A DNA stretch of 40,409 nt from contig CAJWIF010000007.1 in the NCBI GenBank assembly GCA_913041135.1, forward strand, positions 1 to 40,409, written 5' to 3'. A model generated the notes under the pieces. That model was not told where the DNA came from. It searched no databases and worked only from the letters and a program-made list of their open reading frames with translations. Made by a program: the position numbers and the translations under genes. Source of the DNA: an uncultured Flavobacteriales bacterium. GTDB lineage: Bacteria > Bacteroidota > Bacteroidia > Flavobacteriales_D > Sanyastnellaceae. This document shows, piece by piece, positions 8,401 through 15,915 of the stretch. Each line of letters starts with the position of its first letter. Positions within the stretch are counted from its first letter, which is position 1.

Positions 8401-9363
8401 TGGATTGTTTTCATCCATCGGTGGATTGGCTGCACTTCGAATGACGATAACCGCGAAAGTGGAGTACCCAATCAATACCATGGTCATGCCCAAAACAAAG
8501 GCATTGCTAGCCCACCAGCCCTTCTTCTGCGTCCACCAAATTGCAGCCGTCAGCGTCGTAATAAGGAACACGGCGTATACCATCACACCGCTGTTAAAGG
8601 CCAACCCCAAGTCGTTCACAAAGAACAATTCAAACTTACCAGCCAATAAAACCGCGCCTTTGATGATTCCCTCTTGGATAAAAGCGAGAAGGCCAACAGC
8701 GATGATTCCCGTGATAATCAAGCCCTTCCACGAGAACGGATATTTTCGGAAATAATACACCAACGCTATGGCCGGAATGGCCAGCAAATTCAAAAGGTGA
8801 ACCCCAATTGACAGTCCCATGAGGTACGCGATGAGAATCAACCAACGCAAGTGCCCTGGTTCGTCAGCCACATTCTCCCATTTGAGGATGGCCCAAAACA
8901 CAAGTGCTGTGAAAAGGGACGATAACGCGTAGACCTCGCCTTCAACCGCGCTGAACCAAAAACTATCGCTAAAAGTGTAGGCCAAAGCTCCTACGGTTCC
9001 TGCTCCGAGAATAGCCCACGTTTCCGACTTGGTCGGAGCCACCCCTAGAGAGGCGACCATCTTCTTCGCCAAATGCGTGATGCTCCAAAAAAGAAACAAG
9101 ATGGTGAACGAGCTGCTCAACGCCGATAGCAGGTTGGCAAAGGTTGCCGCATATTCGGTTGGACTGAAGATCATCAGGAACCGTGCGAGCAACATGAAGA
9201 ATGGCGCCCCAGGAGGGTGTCCAACCTCCAGCTTAAACGCCGACGCGATGAACTCGCCACAATCCCAGAAACTTGCTGTCGGTTCAATGGTCAGGACATA
9301 CACGATTGTCGCCAAGGCCCAAACCCCCCAACCCGTAATCACATTCAATTTTTGGTACTGCAT
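5476..9363 (-). CDS. GT117 family glycosyltransferase-like membrane protein (DUF2723)
   Basis: A very large integral membrane protein (1295 residues from the ATG at 9363; a TTG at 9408 is less likely). The N-terminus carries the DUF2723 signature '[20 protein letters not shown]' followed by '[10 protein letters not shown]'. I count about nine hydrophobic segments in the first 340 residues, a soluble loop of roughly 300 residues, about six further segments, and a soluble C-terminal domain of roughly 440 residues with '[23 protein letters not shown]'-type text. Databases name the family glycosyltransferase 117, related to protein O-mannosyltransferase-like GT-C enzymes. A role in modifying exported proteins or glycans is plausible but not shown here. 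It heads an operon with purN and rnhA. Confidence 0.88.
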   Translation of the reverse strand: [1295 protein letters not shown]

Positions 9364-9490
9364 CGAACTCAGAAATTTCCTTAGTTGAGAGGCGAAGTTA
9401 ACAAGCAAAGGCGACCAAAAGTGATCCTGAAATCAACCTTTGTTCGCCTTCGAATGCGAATAATCAAAACAAATCGACTGCATCGAGTTT

Positions 9491-11755
9491 TCAGTCTGCT
9501 ACCAGCACCCTAGATCGGTAGGCTGGCAAACCCTTTTCAACCCATGAAATCGTGTAGAATCCCGCGGGCCAACCGTTGACCTCCAGCGCCCCTTCAATCC
9601 CTTGAATCGCCTCTTGATGGATCAATTTTCCATCCAACGAATGGGCACGAATGTCTCCATTAAAGGTTTCTGATGGCAGCGTCCAATTGACCGTGTTGAT
9701 TGCTGGGTTTGGCCATACATGAACGAGCGAAGGAAGCCCCATGCCTTCTTCCAATCCCGAGTCTAAACTGCAATCAGGAAGCAATCCGAAGTCGTTGTAA
9801 ACACCGTTTTGAATGTCCACCAAAACAAGAGAAGTTGCGTCATCTAAGAGTGCCTGAATGACAAACGATTCAAGCCCACCTCCCAAGGGAAATTCAAAGG
9901 TCGCCGCCACATCAAAGCACGCCGCCGGAATGCAAGCAGTCACCGTATCCGAAACACTGCCGAATTCCTCCCAATTCAAATTCAACGACCATCCTTGGAC
10001 CTCCCAATCCGCAATCGTCGCATCCAGCAAAAGTTGAAAAGTCCAAAACCCTTCGTCCGACCATTCCGCATTGAGGGCGAATTGAACCTCTTCACATGCG
10101 ATCGGAGCAGTCTCCAGCTCAACACAGGTTTCGCCTCCATCACAATCTTCCCAATCGGAAAAACCGATGCACATGGATTCGACGGAAACCTCCTCATTGT
10201 CCCAAGTCCAAGCAAACGGGTTGCCCGTTCCTACATTTTCCCCTGTGGTCCACCAATCTACCGTGCCTTCCCACAATGCTCCTTCTGAGTCGACCGCTGA
10301 AAACAAATAAACACCGTCTGACAAGGCCTCCCAGACAATGGACACCTCACACCCTTCGTCACCACAATCGGGGCACACCTCTACCTCATCAAACGCACCG
10401 TTAGGGCAGTATTCCGTCTCATATCCAACTGAAAATACATGGCAGTCATCATCCGGTGCCGTGTAGAAAAACTCGGCTGTATTGACCTCATATGGCTCAC
10501 CGTCCAACGTCCAAAAGAGCTGTGCTCCCTCCGGAAAGTTCAGCGCCTCGACCAAGAAATCATTGCACTCGAGAGGATACGCGACGGCCTCTATATCACA
10601 CTCCTCGTCACACCCTTCAATAGTCAACTCCCACGTATATACCTCCCCTTGACACGTTGCTGAATACAATTCAGCGGTCACAACATATTCCCCATTTGAA
10701 GGAAACTCATAATCAAAATAGATCCCTGTATTCCATTCAATCAATTCCCCATTCACGGACCATCCAATCTCCCAAATATTTTCGTCGTACAACCAAAACA
10801 AGGCATGGCAGCCACCGAGATATTCAACCTCCATGACATCCGGGTTTGGACAATCGCTGCTTTCCATGTTGGTGTAGCATGCCTCCATTCCATCGGGACA
10901 AGCATCGGTGAACACCTCGACGCAAACACTCCAATTTGGATTGAAATCAAATCCAGCTTCGAAGGTCAATCCGTTTTCGCTCGTAGGAGGAATCACCTGA
11001 CCATCGATGTACCATTCGATTAAGGCGCCTTCTGGTTGTTCGGGAATCTCAAAGGTGTACCACATTCCATCCGCACTGGAAACGTCCATTTCCAACGTGC
11101 ATTCTTCTTCACCGCACCCCTCCACGACAATCGAAGTGGTCAGATACACTCCCATTGGGCAATCGAATGAGGTGAAAAAAGCTGTAACCTCATACGTTCC
11201 TGTATTCGGAAAGTCATGTACGTTGAAGTGTCCGCCTTCGACTGATTCTTGGCCATCTCCAAAGTTCCACACCACATTCTCACCTTCTTGGAAGCTGCCA
11301 ATTTCAAAGGCCCACGTGCATCCTTCTCCCGCTTCAAAATAAATCGCTTCGGGACAGTCAAAAACCGGGGCATTTTCCACACAAAACGGGAACATCCAAA
11401 TGCCTTCCTCTTCCGAGTAAAACTCCACAATTTGAATAAAGTCAGATTGCATCAGCTCCATGGCGATCGTTTGAGGATTCACACTTTCACCTGAAATCAG
11501 CAAGGTGTAGCAACCTGCTGGCATGCAAAATTCAACCCAAGTAGCCTCTGTTGCGTTCACCGACCAGCTCCCCGTAGAAAACACATCACCATTTTCTGAG
11601 TTCCCCATGAGATCATAATCAACAGAAACGCTCTCAATCGTCTCAGACGTATTTTGAATGAAAAACGAGACTGGGTTACATTCTTGACTCCAAATGGAGG
11701 AGAATGCGGTCAAAACGAAGAGACTCAGCAAAGAGAGCGGGCGAATACAATACAT
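9491..11755 (-). CDS. Secreted acidic Cys-rich repeat protein with PKD-like domains and T9SS C-terminal signal
   Basis: A 754-residue exported protein. It starts with a signal peptide ('MYCIRPLSLLSLFVLTAFSS', cleavage probably after 'SIWSQ'). The body is strongly acidic, rich in Trp and Cys, and built of related units of about 85-95 residues, several closing with Cys clusters such as 'CGEEECTLEM', 'CDEECDIEAV' and 'CGDEGCEVSI'. One unit has a PKD core ('WNFGDGQES'). The last ~80 residues form a type A T9SS sorting domain: 'VHVWPNPAINTVNWTLPS' then 'GWPAGFYTISWVEKG'. The substrate or partner is not recognisable. It is probably surface-attached or released after PorU cleavage. It is not overlapped with neighbours and has about 100 nt on each side. 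Confidence 0.85.
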   Translation of the reverse strand: MYCIRPLSLLSLFVLTAFSSIWSQECNPVSFFIQNTSETIESVSVDYDLMGNSENGDVFSTGSWSVNATEATWVEFCMPAGCYTLLISGESVNPQTIAMELMQSDFIQIVEFYSEEEGIWMFPFCVENAPVFDCPEAIYFEAGEGCTWAFEIGSFQEGENVVWNFGDGQESVEGGHFNVHDFPNTGTYEVTAFFTSFDCPMGVYLTTSIVVEGCGEEECTLEMDVSSADGMWYTFEIPEQPEGALIEWYIDGQVIPPTSENGLTFEAGFDFNPNWSVCVEVFTDACPDGMEACYTNMESSDCPNPDVMEVEYLGGCHALFWLYDENIWEIGWSVNGELIEWNTGIYFDYEFPSNGEYVVTAELYSATCQGEVYTWELTIEGCDEECDIEAVAYPLECNDFLVEALNFPEGAQLFWTLDGEPYEVNTAEFFYTAPDDDCHVFSVGYETEYCPNGAFDEVEVCPDCGDEGCEVSIVWEALSDGVYLFSAVDSEGALWEGTVDWWTTGENVGTGNPFAWTWDNEEVSVESMCIGFSDWEDCDGGETCVELETAPIACEEVQFALNAEWSDEGFWTFQLLLDATIADWEVQGWSLNLNWEEFGSVSDTVTACIPAACFDVAATFEFPLGGGLESFVIQALLDDATSLVLVDIQNGVYNDFGLLPDCSLDSGLEEGMGLPSLVHVWPNPAINTVNWTLPSETFNGDIRAHSLDGKLIHQEAIQGIEGALEVNGWPAGFYTISWVEKGLPAYRSRVLVAD

Positions 11756-11851
11756 GACGTCGGTGATTTTTATACTTAGTCATAGAATAACACCGTTCTC
11801 CCGTTGAAGGTTGCGTCAATGCCGCGCAGTTCAGGTCAAACTCATTGGTTT

Positions 11852-12385
11852 TCAGTCAACAAAACGAGGGTCCGTTTCCATTACATCTCCGCAAGTTTTG
11901 CATGTCCGCAAATCTTCACTTCCATAAAATTCGCGGAATCTCGGAATGAAGTCCTTCTCAATGTTCTCTAATTTGAAATACGTCTCATGCAACGGGTGGT
12001 TGCACGAATCGCAAAACCACATCAGTCCATCTTTCATCTCCGAATCTGCGCGCTTGCATTCAATGACCAATCCCAGAGATCCTTCCTCGCGCATCGGGCT
12101 ATGGGGAACCTTAGCGGGATGCAGGTACATGTCGCCTGGCTCCAACCTCATATCCACCGGCTTTCCATCCTCCTGTATCCGAACCGTAATATTGCCTTCG
12201 AGCTGGTAAAAGAGCTCCTCGGTCTCGTTGTAGTGATAATCTTTGCGCGCATTCGGACCCGCCACAATCATGACGATGTAATCACCGCTTTCGACATACA
12301 GGTTCTTGTTCCCAACAGGTGGCTTGAGCAGATCCCGGTTCGATTCGATCCAGGACGTTAAGTTGAATGGTTTTGCAATCGGCAT
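11852..12385 (-). CDS. nbaC: 3-hydroxyanthranilate 3,4-dioxygenase
   Basis: Opens the ring of 3-hydroxyanthranilate to give 2-amino-3-carboxymuconate semialdehyde, the precursor of quinolinate (NAD synthesis) or of the catabolic route. The 177-residue cupin has the Fe(II) ligands H51, E57 and H95, the substrate-binding R47 and R99, and the four Cys of the second, rubredoxin-like metal site C125, C128, C162 and C165. These positions match the well-studied Cupriavidus enzyme almost number for number, so it should be active and of the two-metal bacterial type. It lies 35 nt behind the EamA transporter gene with no promoter box between them, as the last gene of the GH3 run. Confidence 0.95.
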   Translation of the reverse strand: MPIAKPFNLTSWIESNRDLLKPPVGNKNLYVESGDYIVMIVAGPNARKDYHYNETEELFYQLEGNITVRIQEDGKPVDMRLEPGDMYLHPAKVPHSPMREEGSLGLVIECKRADSEMKDGLMWFCDSCNHPLHETYFKLENIEKDFIPRFREFYGSEDLRTCKTCGDVMETDPRFVD

Positions 12386-12420
12386 GGTGTGAATTTAAGC
12401 AAATTCCCAAGACGATTTCT

Positions 12421-13335
12421 TTAGGCGGCGCTGGGACGGCTCACCAAGGCAACACCAGCAAAAATAGCCAGTGCACATGCGCCTGTTACCCAACTGAGAT
12501 CGGCCGTGTAATCCGTTCCGCCGGAGGAAGCCAGCCACCAAGAAAACCCGGTTGCCAAGAGAGGTTGCAAGTAGACATAAATGCTCACCACCGTGGGTTG
12601 CACATGCCCAAGCGCATAAATATTCAACAGATACACCATGAAGGTCGTTGCCAAGATGACATACGCCAAGCCCTGCCAATGAATCGTTTCGAACGCCGAC
12701 CAATCAATGGCCAAAGCTTGCTGGCCACCGATGGGGATGACCCACAGAGCGCCGAAGAGAAACACCCAGGAAATCACCGTGAGCGGTTTGTATTTGGACA
12801 TCAGCGGTTTGACAAGAACCAAGTAAAAACCATAACTCGTTGCATTGATCAAGATCATCAAATCGCCTTGCCATGATGTGTAGATATTGGCTTGATTCGC
12901 ACTGAAAATGAGCAATGCTACAGCCCCAACTCCACCAATCGCAATGCCCGTCAACTTGCGTGCTGTGATCGCCGTACCGAGCAAGGCTGCCGAGATCCCC
13001 AATACCAAGATAGGATTCACCGTCATGATGATGGACGCGTTGACAGGACTGGTGACATTCAATCCGTTGAAAAACAACAGCTGGTTGACTGCGACCCCCG
13101 TGGTGCCACAAAGAAAAAGGCGCACCAAGTCCGACCGGTCCACGGACTCCCAGCCTCCTTTCAATCTCAGCAAACCACGTAACACCCAAAACATAGCCCC
13201 TCCGCCGACAACGCGCAAAACGATAAAACCACTGGGACCAATGAGGTCTGGCATGAGCCCTTTTGCGACGAGGTAGTTGCCTCCATACGTGAATGCAACC
13301 ACCAAGAGTGCCAAATGAGCTAAGAGACGGTTCAT
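12421..13335 (-). CDS. EamA/DMT-family transporter
   Basis: A 304-residue inner-membrane protein with about ten hydrophobic segments arranged as two EamA repeats (roughly residues 5-135 and 150-295). The N-terminal 'LVVAFTYGGNYLVAKGLMP' and 'FIVLRVVGGGAMFW', and the start of repeat two ('GDLMILINATSYGFYLVLVKPLM'), are typical. Drug/metabolite-family proteins of this kind usually export amino acids, metabolites or purines; the substrate cannot be read from sequence. It starts 8 nt after the ArsC-like gene and is followed by 3-hydroxyanthranilate dioxygenase, so an aromatic amino acid or a conjugate made by the GH3 enzyme is a possible, unproven, cargo. Confidence 0.9.
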   Translation of the reverse strand: MNRLLAHLALLVVAFTYGGNYLVAKGLMPDLIGPSGFIVLRVVGGGAMFWVLRGLLRLKGGWESVDRSDLVRLFLCGTTGVAVNQLLFFNGLNVTSPVNASIIMTVNPILVLGISAALLGTAITARKLTGIAIGGVGAVALLIFSANQANIYTSWQGDLMILINATSYGFYLVLVKPLMSKYKPLTVISWVFLFGALWVIPIGGQQALAIDWSAFETIHWQGLAYVILATTFMVYLLNIYALGHVQPTVVSIYVYLQPLLATGFSWWLASSGGTDYTADLSWVTGACALAIFAGVALVSRPSAA

Positions 13336-13343
13336 CGTGGTCT

Positions 13344-13700
13344 CTAAACCGTCATCACAGCTTGAGCTGCAGATACCGAGGCCTTTGCCGATCCCGCATG
13401 AACCGAATCAGCAAACAAGAAGACCGGACGCTTTAGGAAGGTGTATTCTTCGAGAATCAACCGGCGATAATCCGACTCTTTCAACTCCTGGTCAGCGAGT
13501 CCCATGGAGCGAAATTTCATAGCGCGACGAGAGAAAACAGCCTCATACGATCCCGCCAATTCCGCCATGCGGTCCAAGTCGTCGGCCGCGATGCCTTCAG
13601 ACTTGATGTCGATGACCTCACATCCATGAGCCGCTGGCTGAAGTTCTTCAAAAATTCGAACGCATGTTTTACACGTCGGAAGGGTGAATGCTTTTTTCAT
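13344..13700 (-). CDS. ArsC/Spx-like thioredoxin-fold protein
   Basis: A 118-residue member of the arsenate reductase/Spx fold. It starts at the ATG at 13700, whose bases overlap the stop of the uridine kinase gene (ATGA); the longer open frame upstream lies inside that gene. The N-terminal 'LPTCKTCVRIFEEL' has a CxxC pair (C10, C13) where ArsC and Spx proteins carry their reactive cysteine, followed by 'IKSEGI' and 'FSRRAMKFRSMG', and 'FLKRPVFLF' near the end corresponds to the ArsC 'RP' element. It is therefore a redox or reductase protein of this fold. I cannot tell whether it reduces arsenate, and no arsenic-resistance genes are nearby. Its operon partners are a GH3 enzyme, uridine kinase and an exporter. 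Confidence 0.85.
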   Translation of the reverse strand: MKKAFTLPTCKTCVRIFEELQPAAHGCEVIDIKSEGIAADDLDRMAELAGSYEAVFSRRAMKFRSMGLADQELKESDYRRLILEEYTFLKRPVFLFADSVHAGSAKASVSAAQAVMTV

Positions 13701-14305
13701 GATAGGCTTGATTTTTCCATGGAATCGATGAGCTGTTGTGTCCCGATTTCCCAATGGTGTTGATTGTCGATGATGACATCGGCACGCTTCTTCCACGGTT
13801 CAATGTATTTCAAATCCGCGGGGCGCACATGTTGTTTCCATTGATAGCGCACCTCTTCCTCACTATAGCCCCGTTCAGCTCCATCACGGTCAATGCGCCG
13901 TTGCAGTCGAACATCTTCCGGTGCATCTATGAATCCAAGCACATCCACCCGACTCAACATTTCTGGATATGCCATGACAAAAAGTCCTTCTACGACCAGC
14001 CATTCAGAGGAATCAATGGTAATGTCTTCCGACACCATGACGTCTCTGTTGTAGGTATACGTGCTCAAAGAGATGGACTCTCCTCGCTTCAAGGCATCAA
14101 TGTCACGAATGAGATCCACGTGATTGATGACCTCGGGCAAATCAAAATTCGTTTCCCCATTTTCATCCACAGGAAGTTCTGATTTCGGACGGTAGTAATC
14201 ATCCAAAGAAAGAACGGCAACACGCGCGTTAAAGTGGTTTCTCAATGCGGCGAGCACAGTGGACTTCCCTGAGCCACTCCCTCCAATCAGCGCCAAAATT
14301 CTCAT
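13697..14305 (-). CDS. udk: Uridine kinase
   Basis: Phosphorylates uridine and cytidine in pyrimidine salvage. The 202-residue P-loop kinase has its Walker A at 8-16 ('GGSGSGKST'), 'LSLDDYYRP' supplying the catalytic/nucleoside-binding Asp, 'NFDLPEVI' typical of uridine kinases, and 'VVEGLFVM' followed by 'FIDAPEDVRLQRRIDRD'. Length is normal. Its ATG overlaps the stop of the GH3 gene (ATGA), and its own stop overlaps the ATG of the ArsC-like gene (ATGA), so three genes are chained by 4-nt overlaps. A related member of the uridine kinase/phosphoribulokinase family with a different substrate is possible. Confidence 0.9.
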   Translation of the reverse strand: MRILALIGGSGSGKSTVLAALRNHFNARVAVLSLDDYYRPKSELPVDENGETNFDLPEVINHVDLIRDIDALKRGESISLSTYTYNRDVMVSEDITIDSSEWLVVEGLFVMAYPEMLSRVDVLGFIDAPEDVRLQRRIDRDGAERGYSEEEVRYQWKQHVRPADLKYIEPWKKRADVIIDNQHHWEIGTQQLIDSMEKSSLS

Positions 14306-15810
14306 GTCTTTGAAGTTTCTTGAAGTAAAAGTGAATCGGAAAAATCTCTCCCATTGGCCAAACGCGGAGGCTTGTTTTGTCCTCCCAAACGCCCCAAGGA
14401 TTCCATCGCACTGTGGAACCCACCCTTGCTCACCGGGGTCACAATAGCAGGACGTAAAACACCCCCAGAAATCAAATCCTTGTAATACGGATTGCGTGCG
14501 ATCATCGACTCATCAATGGATTTTGCAAAACCCAACGCATCCTGGGGTTGTTCCGCAAATTCAATGAACCACTCATGATACGGTAAGCCAGAAAGAGGAT
14601 TGACTTGCGGTGCAACGTGAAATTCCGTGACGAGTCCGCCCATCTGCTCCATCGCATCCTTGAGCGCCCCTTCCACCTCTTCCGCGATGACATGCTCTCC
14701 AAAGGCGCTCGTAAAGTGTTTGATCCGGCCCGTGACCACGATGCGATGCGGCTCCTTCGAAACAAACTTGATGGTATCGCCGATATCGTAGGCCCAAAGC
14801 CCTGCATTGCTCGAAACAATCAACGCATATTGCACGCCCAATTCCACTGCTTCCAAACCAATTCGTTTTGGATTCTCCTCAAAATAAGAATCAACCGGAA
14901 TGAATTCAAAATACATCCCGTCGTCCACGTTGAGCCGCAGTCCTTCCGCATCCGTGCGGTCTTGGTACGCGAAGAAACCCTCTGACGCGGGAAACAACTC
15001 GATGGATGGAATTTCGGCTCCAATCAATTCTCGAAACCGCGCGCGGTACGGATCAAACGCTACCCCTCCATGCACAAACAACTCAAAGTTGGGGAACACT
15101 TCGCGCACTGTTTTCGCCCCCGTAACCTCGAGCAATCGCTCAAAGTAATTCTGCACCCAGGATGGAATACCGCTGATCAAACGCAAGTCTTGATTTCGCG
15201 TTTCCTCCACGATGGCATCAACCTTCGCCTCCCATGGTTCGATGCAATTGGCTTCAAACGAGGGCAATCGATTCGCTTGCAAGTATCCGGGAATGTGGTG
15301 GGCTACAATGCCACTCAACCGCCCCATCTTGATGCCGCCCGATGTCTCCGTCAATTGAGGTGACCCTTGTAAAAAAATCATTTTACCGTCCAAGAATCCT
15401 GAATTCCCGGTCTCTGCGATGTACGCAAGCAATGCATTTCGAGCAGATCCCAGGTGATTCGGCATGCTATCCCGGGTCAGCGGAATGTACTTTGCTCCGC
15501 TTGTGGTCCCGCTTGTCTTACAGAAGTAAAGCGGCTTACCGGGCCACAACACATCTTTCTCACCCCCCACGGCACGGTCCACCCAAGGCTTCAGAGCTTC
15601 ATAGTCTCGAACGGGAACGGCCTTTCGGAAATCCTCTTCAGACATCCGCGGGTTCAATCCATGGTCGATGCCAAATACCGTTTGCTGCGCCTTTTTTAGC
15701 AGCTCCTTAAGAACGAGGCGCTGTTTTTTGGCCCCATTGAGAGCACGGCGGTTCTCGCGCTGTGCAATTCGCCGTGCAACCGGCTGGCTCAATTTAGACT
15801 TCAACGACAT
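14302..15810 (-). CDS. GH3-family acyl-acid amido synthetase
   Basis: A 502-residue member of the GH3 auxin-responsive family of adenylate-forming enzymes. In plants, GH3 proteins activate an acyl acid (indole-acetate, jasmonate, benzoates) with ATP and join it to an amino acid; bacterial members are little characterised. Visible motifs are the ATP loop 'FCKTSGTTSGAKYIPLT', the second nucleotide motif 'LFPASEGFFAYQ', and the C-terminal hinge 'VVTGRIKHFTSAFGEHV'. The protein is complete. It is the first gene of a five-gene run (udk, ArsC-like, EamA, nbaC), and a perfect -7 box sits 4 nt before its ATG, predicting a leaderless mRNA. The substrate is unknown; the dioxygenase in the same run suggests testing anthranilate-type acids. 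Confidence 0.88.
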   Translation of the reverse strand: MSLKSKLSQPVARRIAQRENRRALNGAKKQRLVLKELLKKAQQTVFGIDHGLNPRMSEEDFRKAVPVRDYEALKPWVDRAVGGEKDVLWPGKPLYFCKTSGTTSGAKYIPLTRDSMPNHLGSARNALLAYIAETGNSGFLDGKMIFLQGSPQLTETSGGIKMGRLSGIVAHHIPGYLQANRLPSFEANCIEPWEAKVDAIVEETRNQDLRLISGIPSWVQNYFERLLEVTGAKTVREVFPNFELFVHGGVAFDPYRARFRELIGAEIPSIELFPASEGFFAYQDRTDAEGLRLNVDDGMYFEFIPVDSYFEENPKRIGLEAVELGVQYALIVSSNAGLWAYDIGDTIKFVSKEPHRIVVTGRIKHFTSAFGEHVIAEEVEGALKDAMEQMGGLVTEFHVAPQVNPLSGLPYHEWFIEFAEQPQDALGFAKSIDESMIARNPYYKDLISGGVLRPAIVTPVSKGGFHSAMESLGRLGGQNKPPRLANGRDFSDSLLLQETSKT

Positions 15811-15814
15811 GCCA

Positions 15815-15822
15815 CAAATTTA
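15815..15822 (-). promoter_or_regulatory. -7 promoter box TAAATTTG directly before the GH3 start
   Basis: On the minus strand this reads TAAATTTG, a perfect TAnnTTTG match, followed by only four bases (TGGC) before the ATG at 15810. Since transcription usually starts a few bases after this box, the mRNA should begin at or next to the start codon. A TTG about 17 nt upstream (start to start) could be a -33 element. Confidence 0.6.
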
Positions 15823-15862
15823 CTGCCTCCCCTGCTCAATTCACCGTGCATCTGCCATGAAA

Positions 15863-15890
15863 AAAGGGCACCCCTTTCAGGACGCCCTTT
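15863..15890 (-). terminator. Rho-independent terminator after the first tandem T9SS gene
   Basis: A 7-bp stem AAAGGGC/GCCCTTT (15863-15869 with 15884-15890) encloses a 14-nt loop. Read on the minus strand the stem is followed by a T run, as expected for a terminator of the gene ending at 15916. T residues on the plus side mean it could also work in the other direction. Confidence 0.75.
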
Positions 15891-15915
15891 CTTTTCGAAT
15901 TCAATCGACTCGTGC

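Noticed and set aside
13701-13796. Longer start for the ArsC-like gene
   Set aside because: The extra 32 codons lie inside the uridine kinase gene; the ATG at 13700 overlapping the udk stop gives the normal thioredoxin-fold N-terminus.
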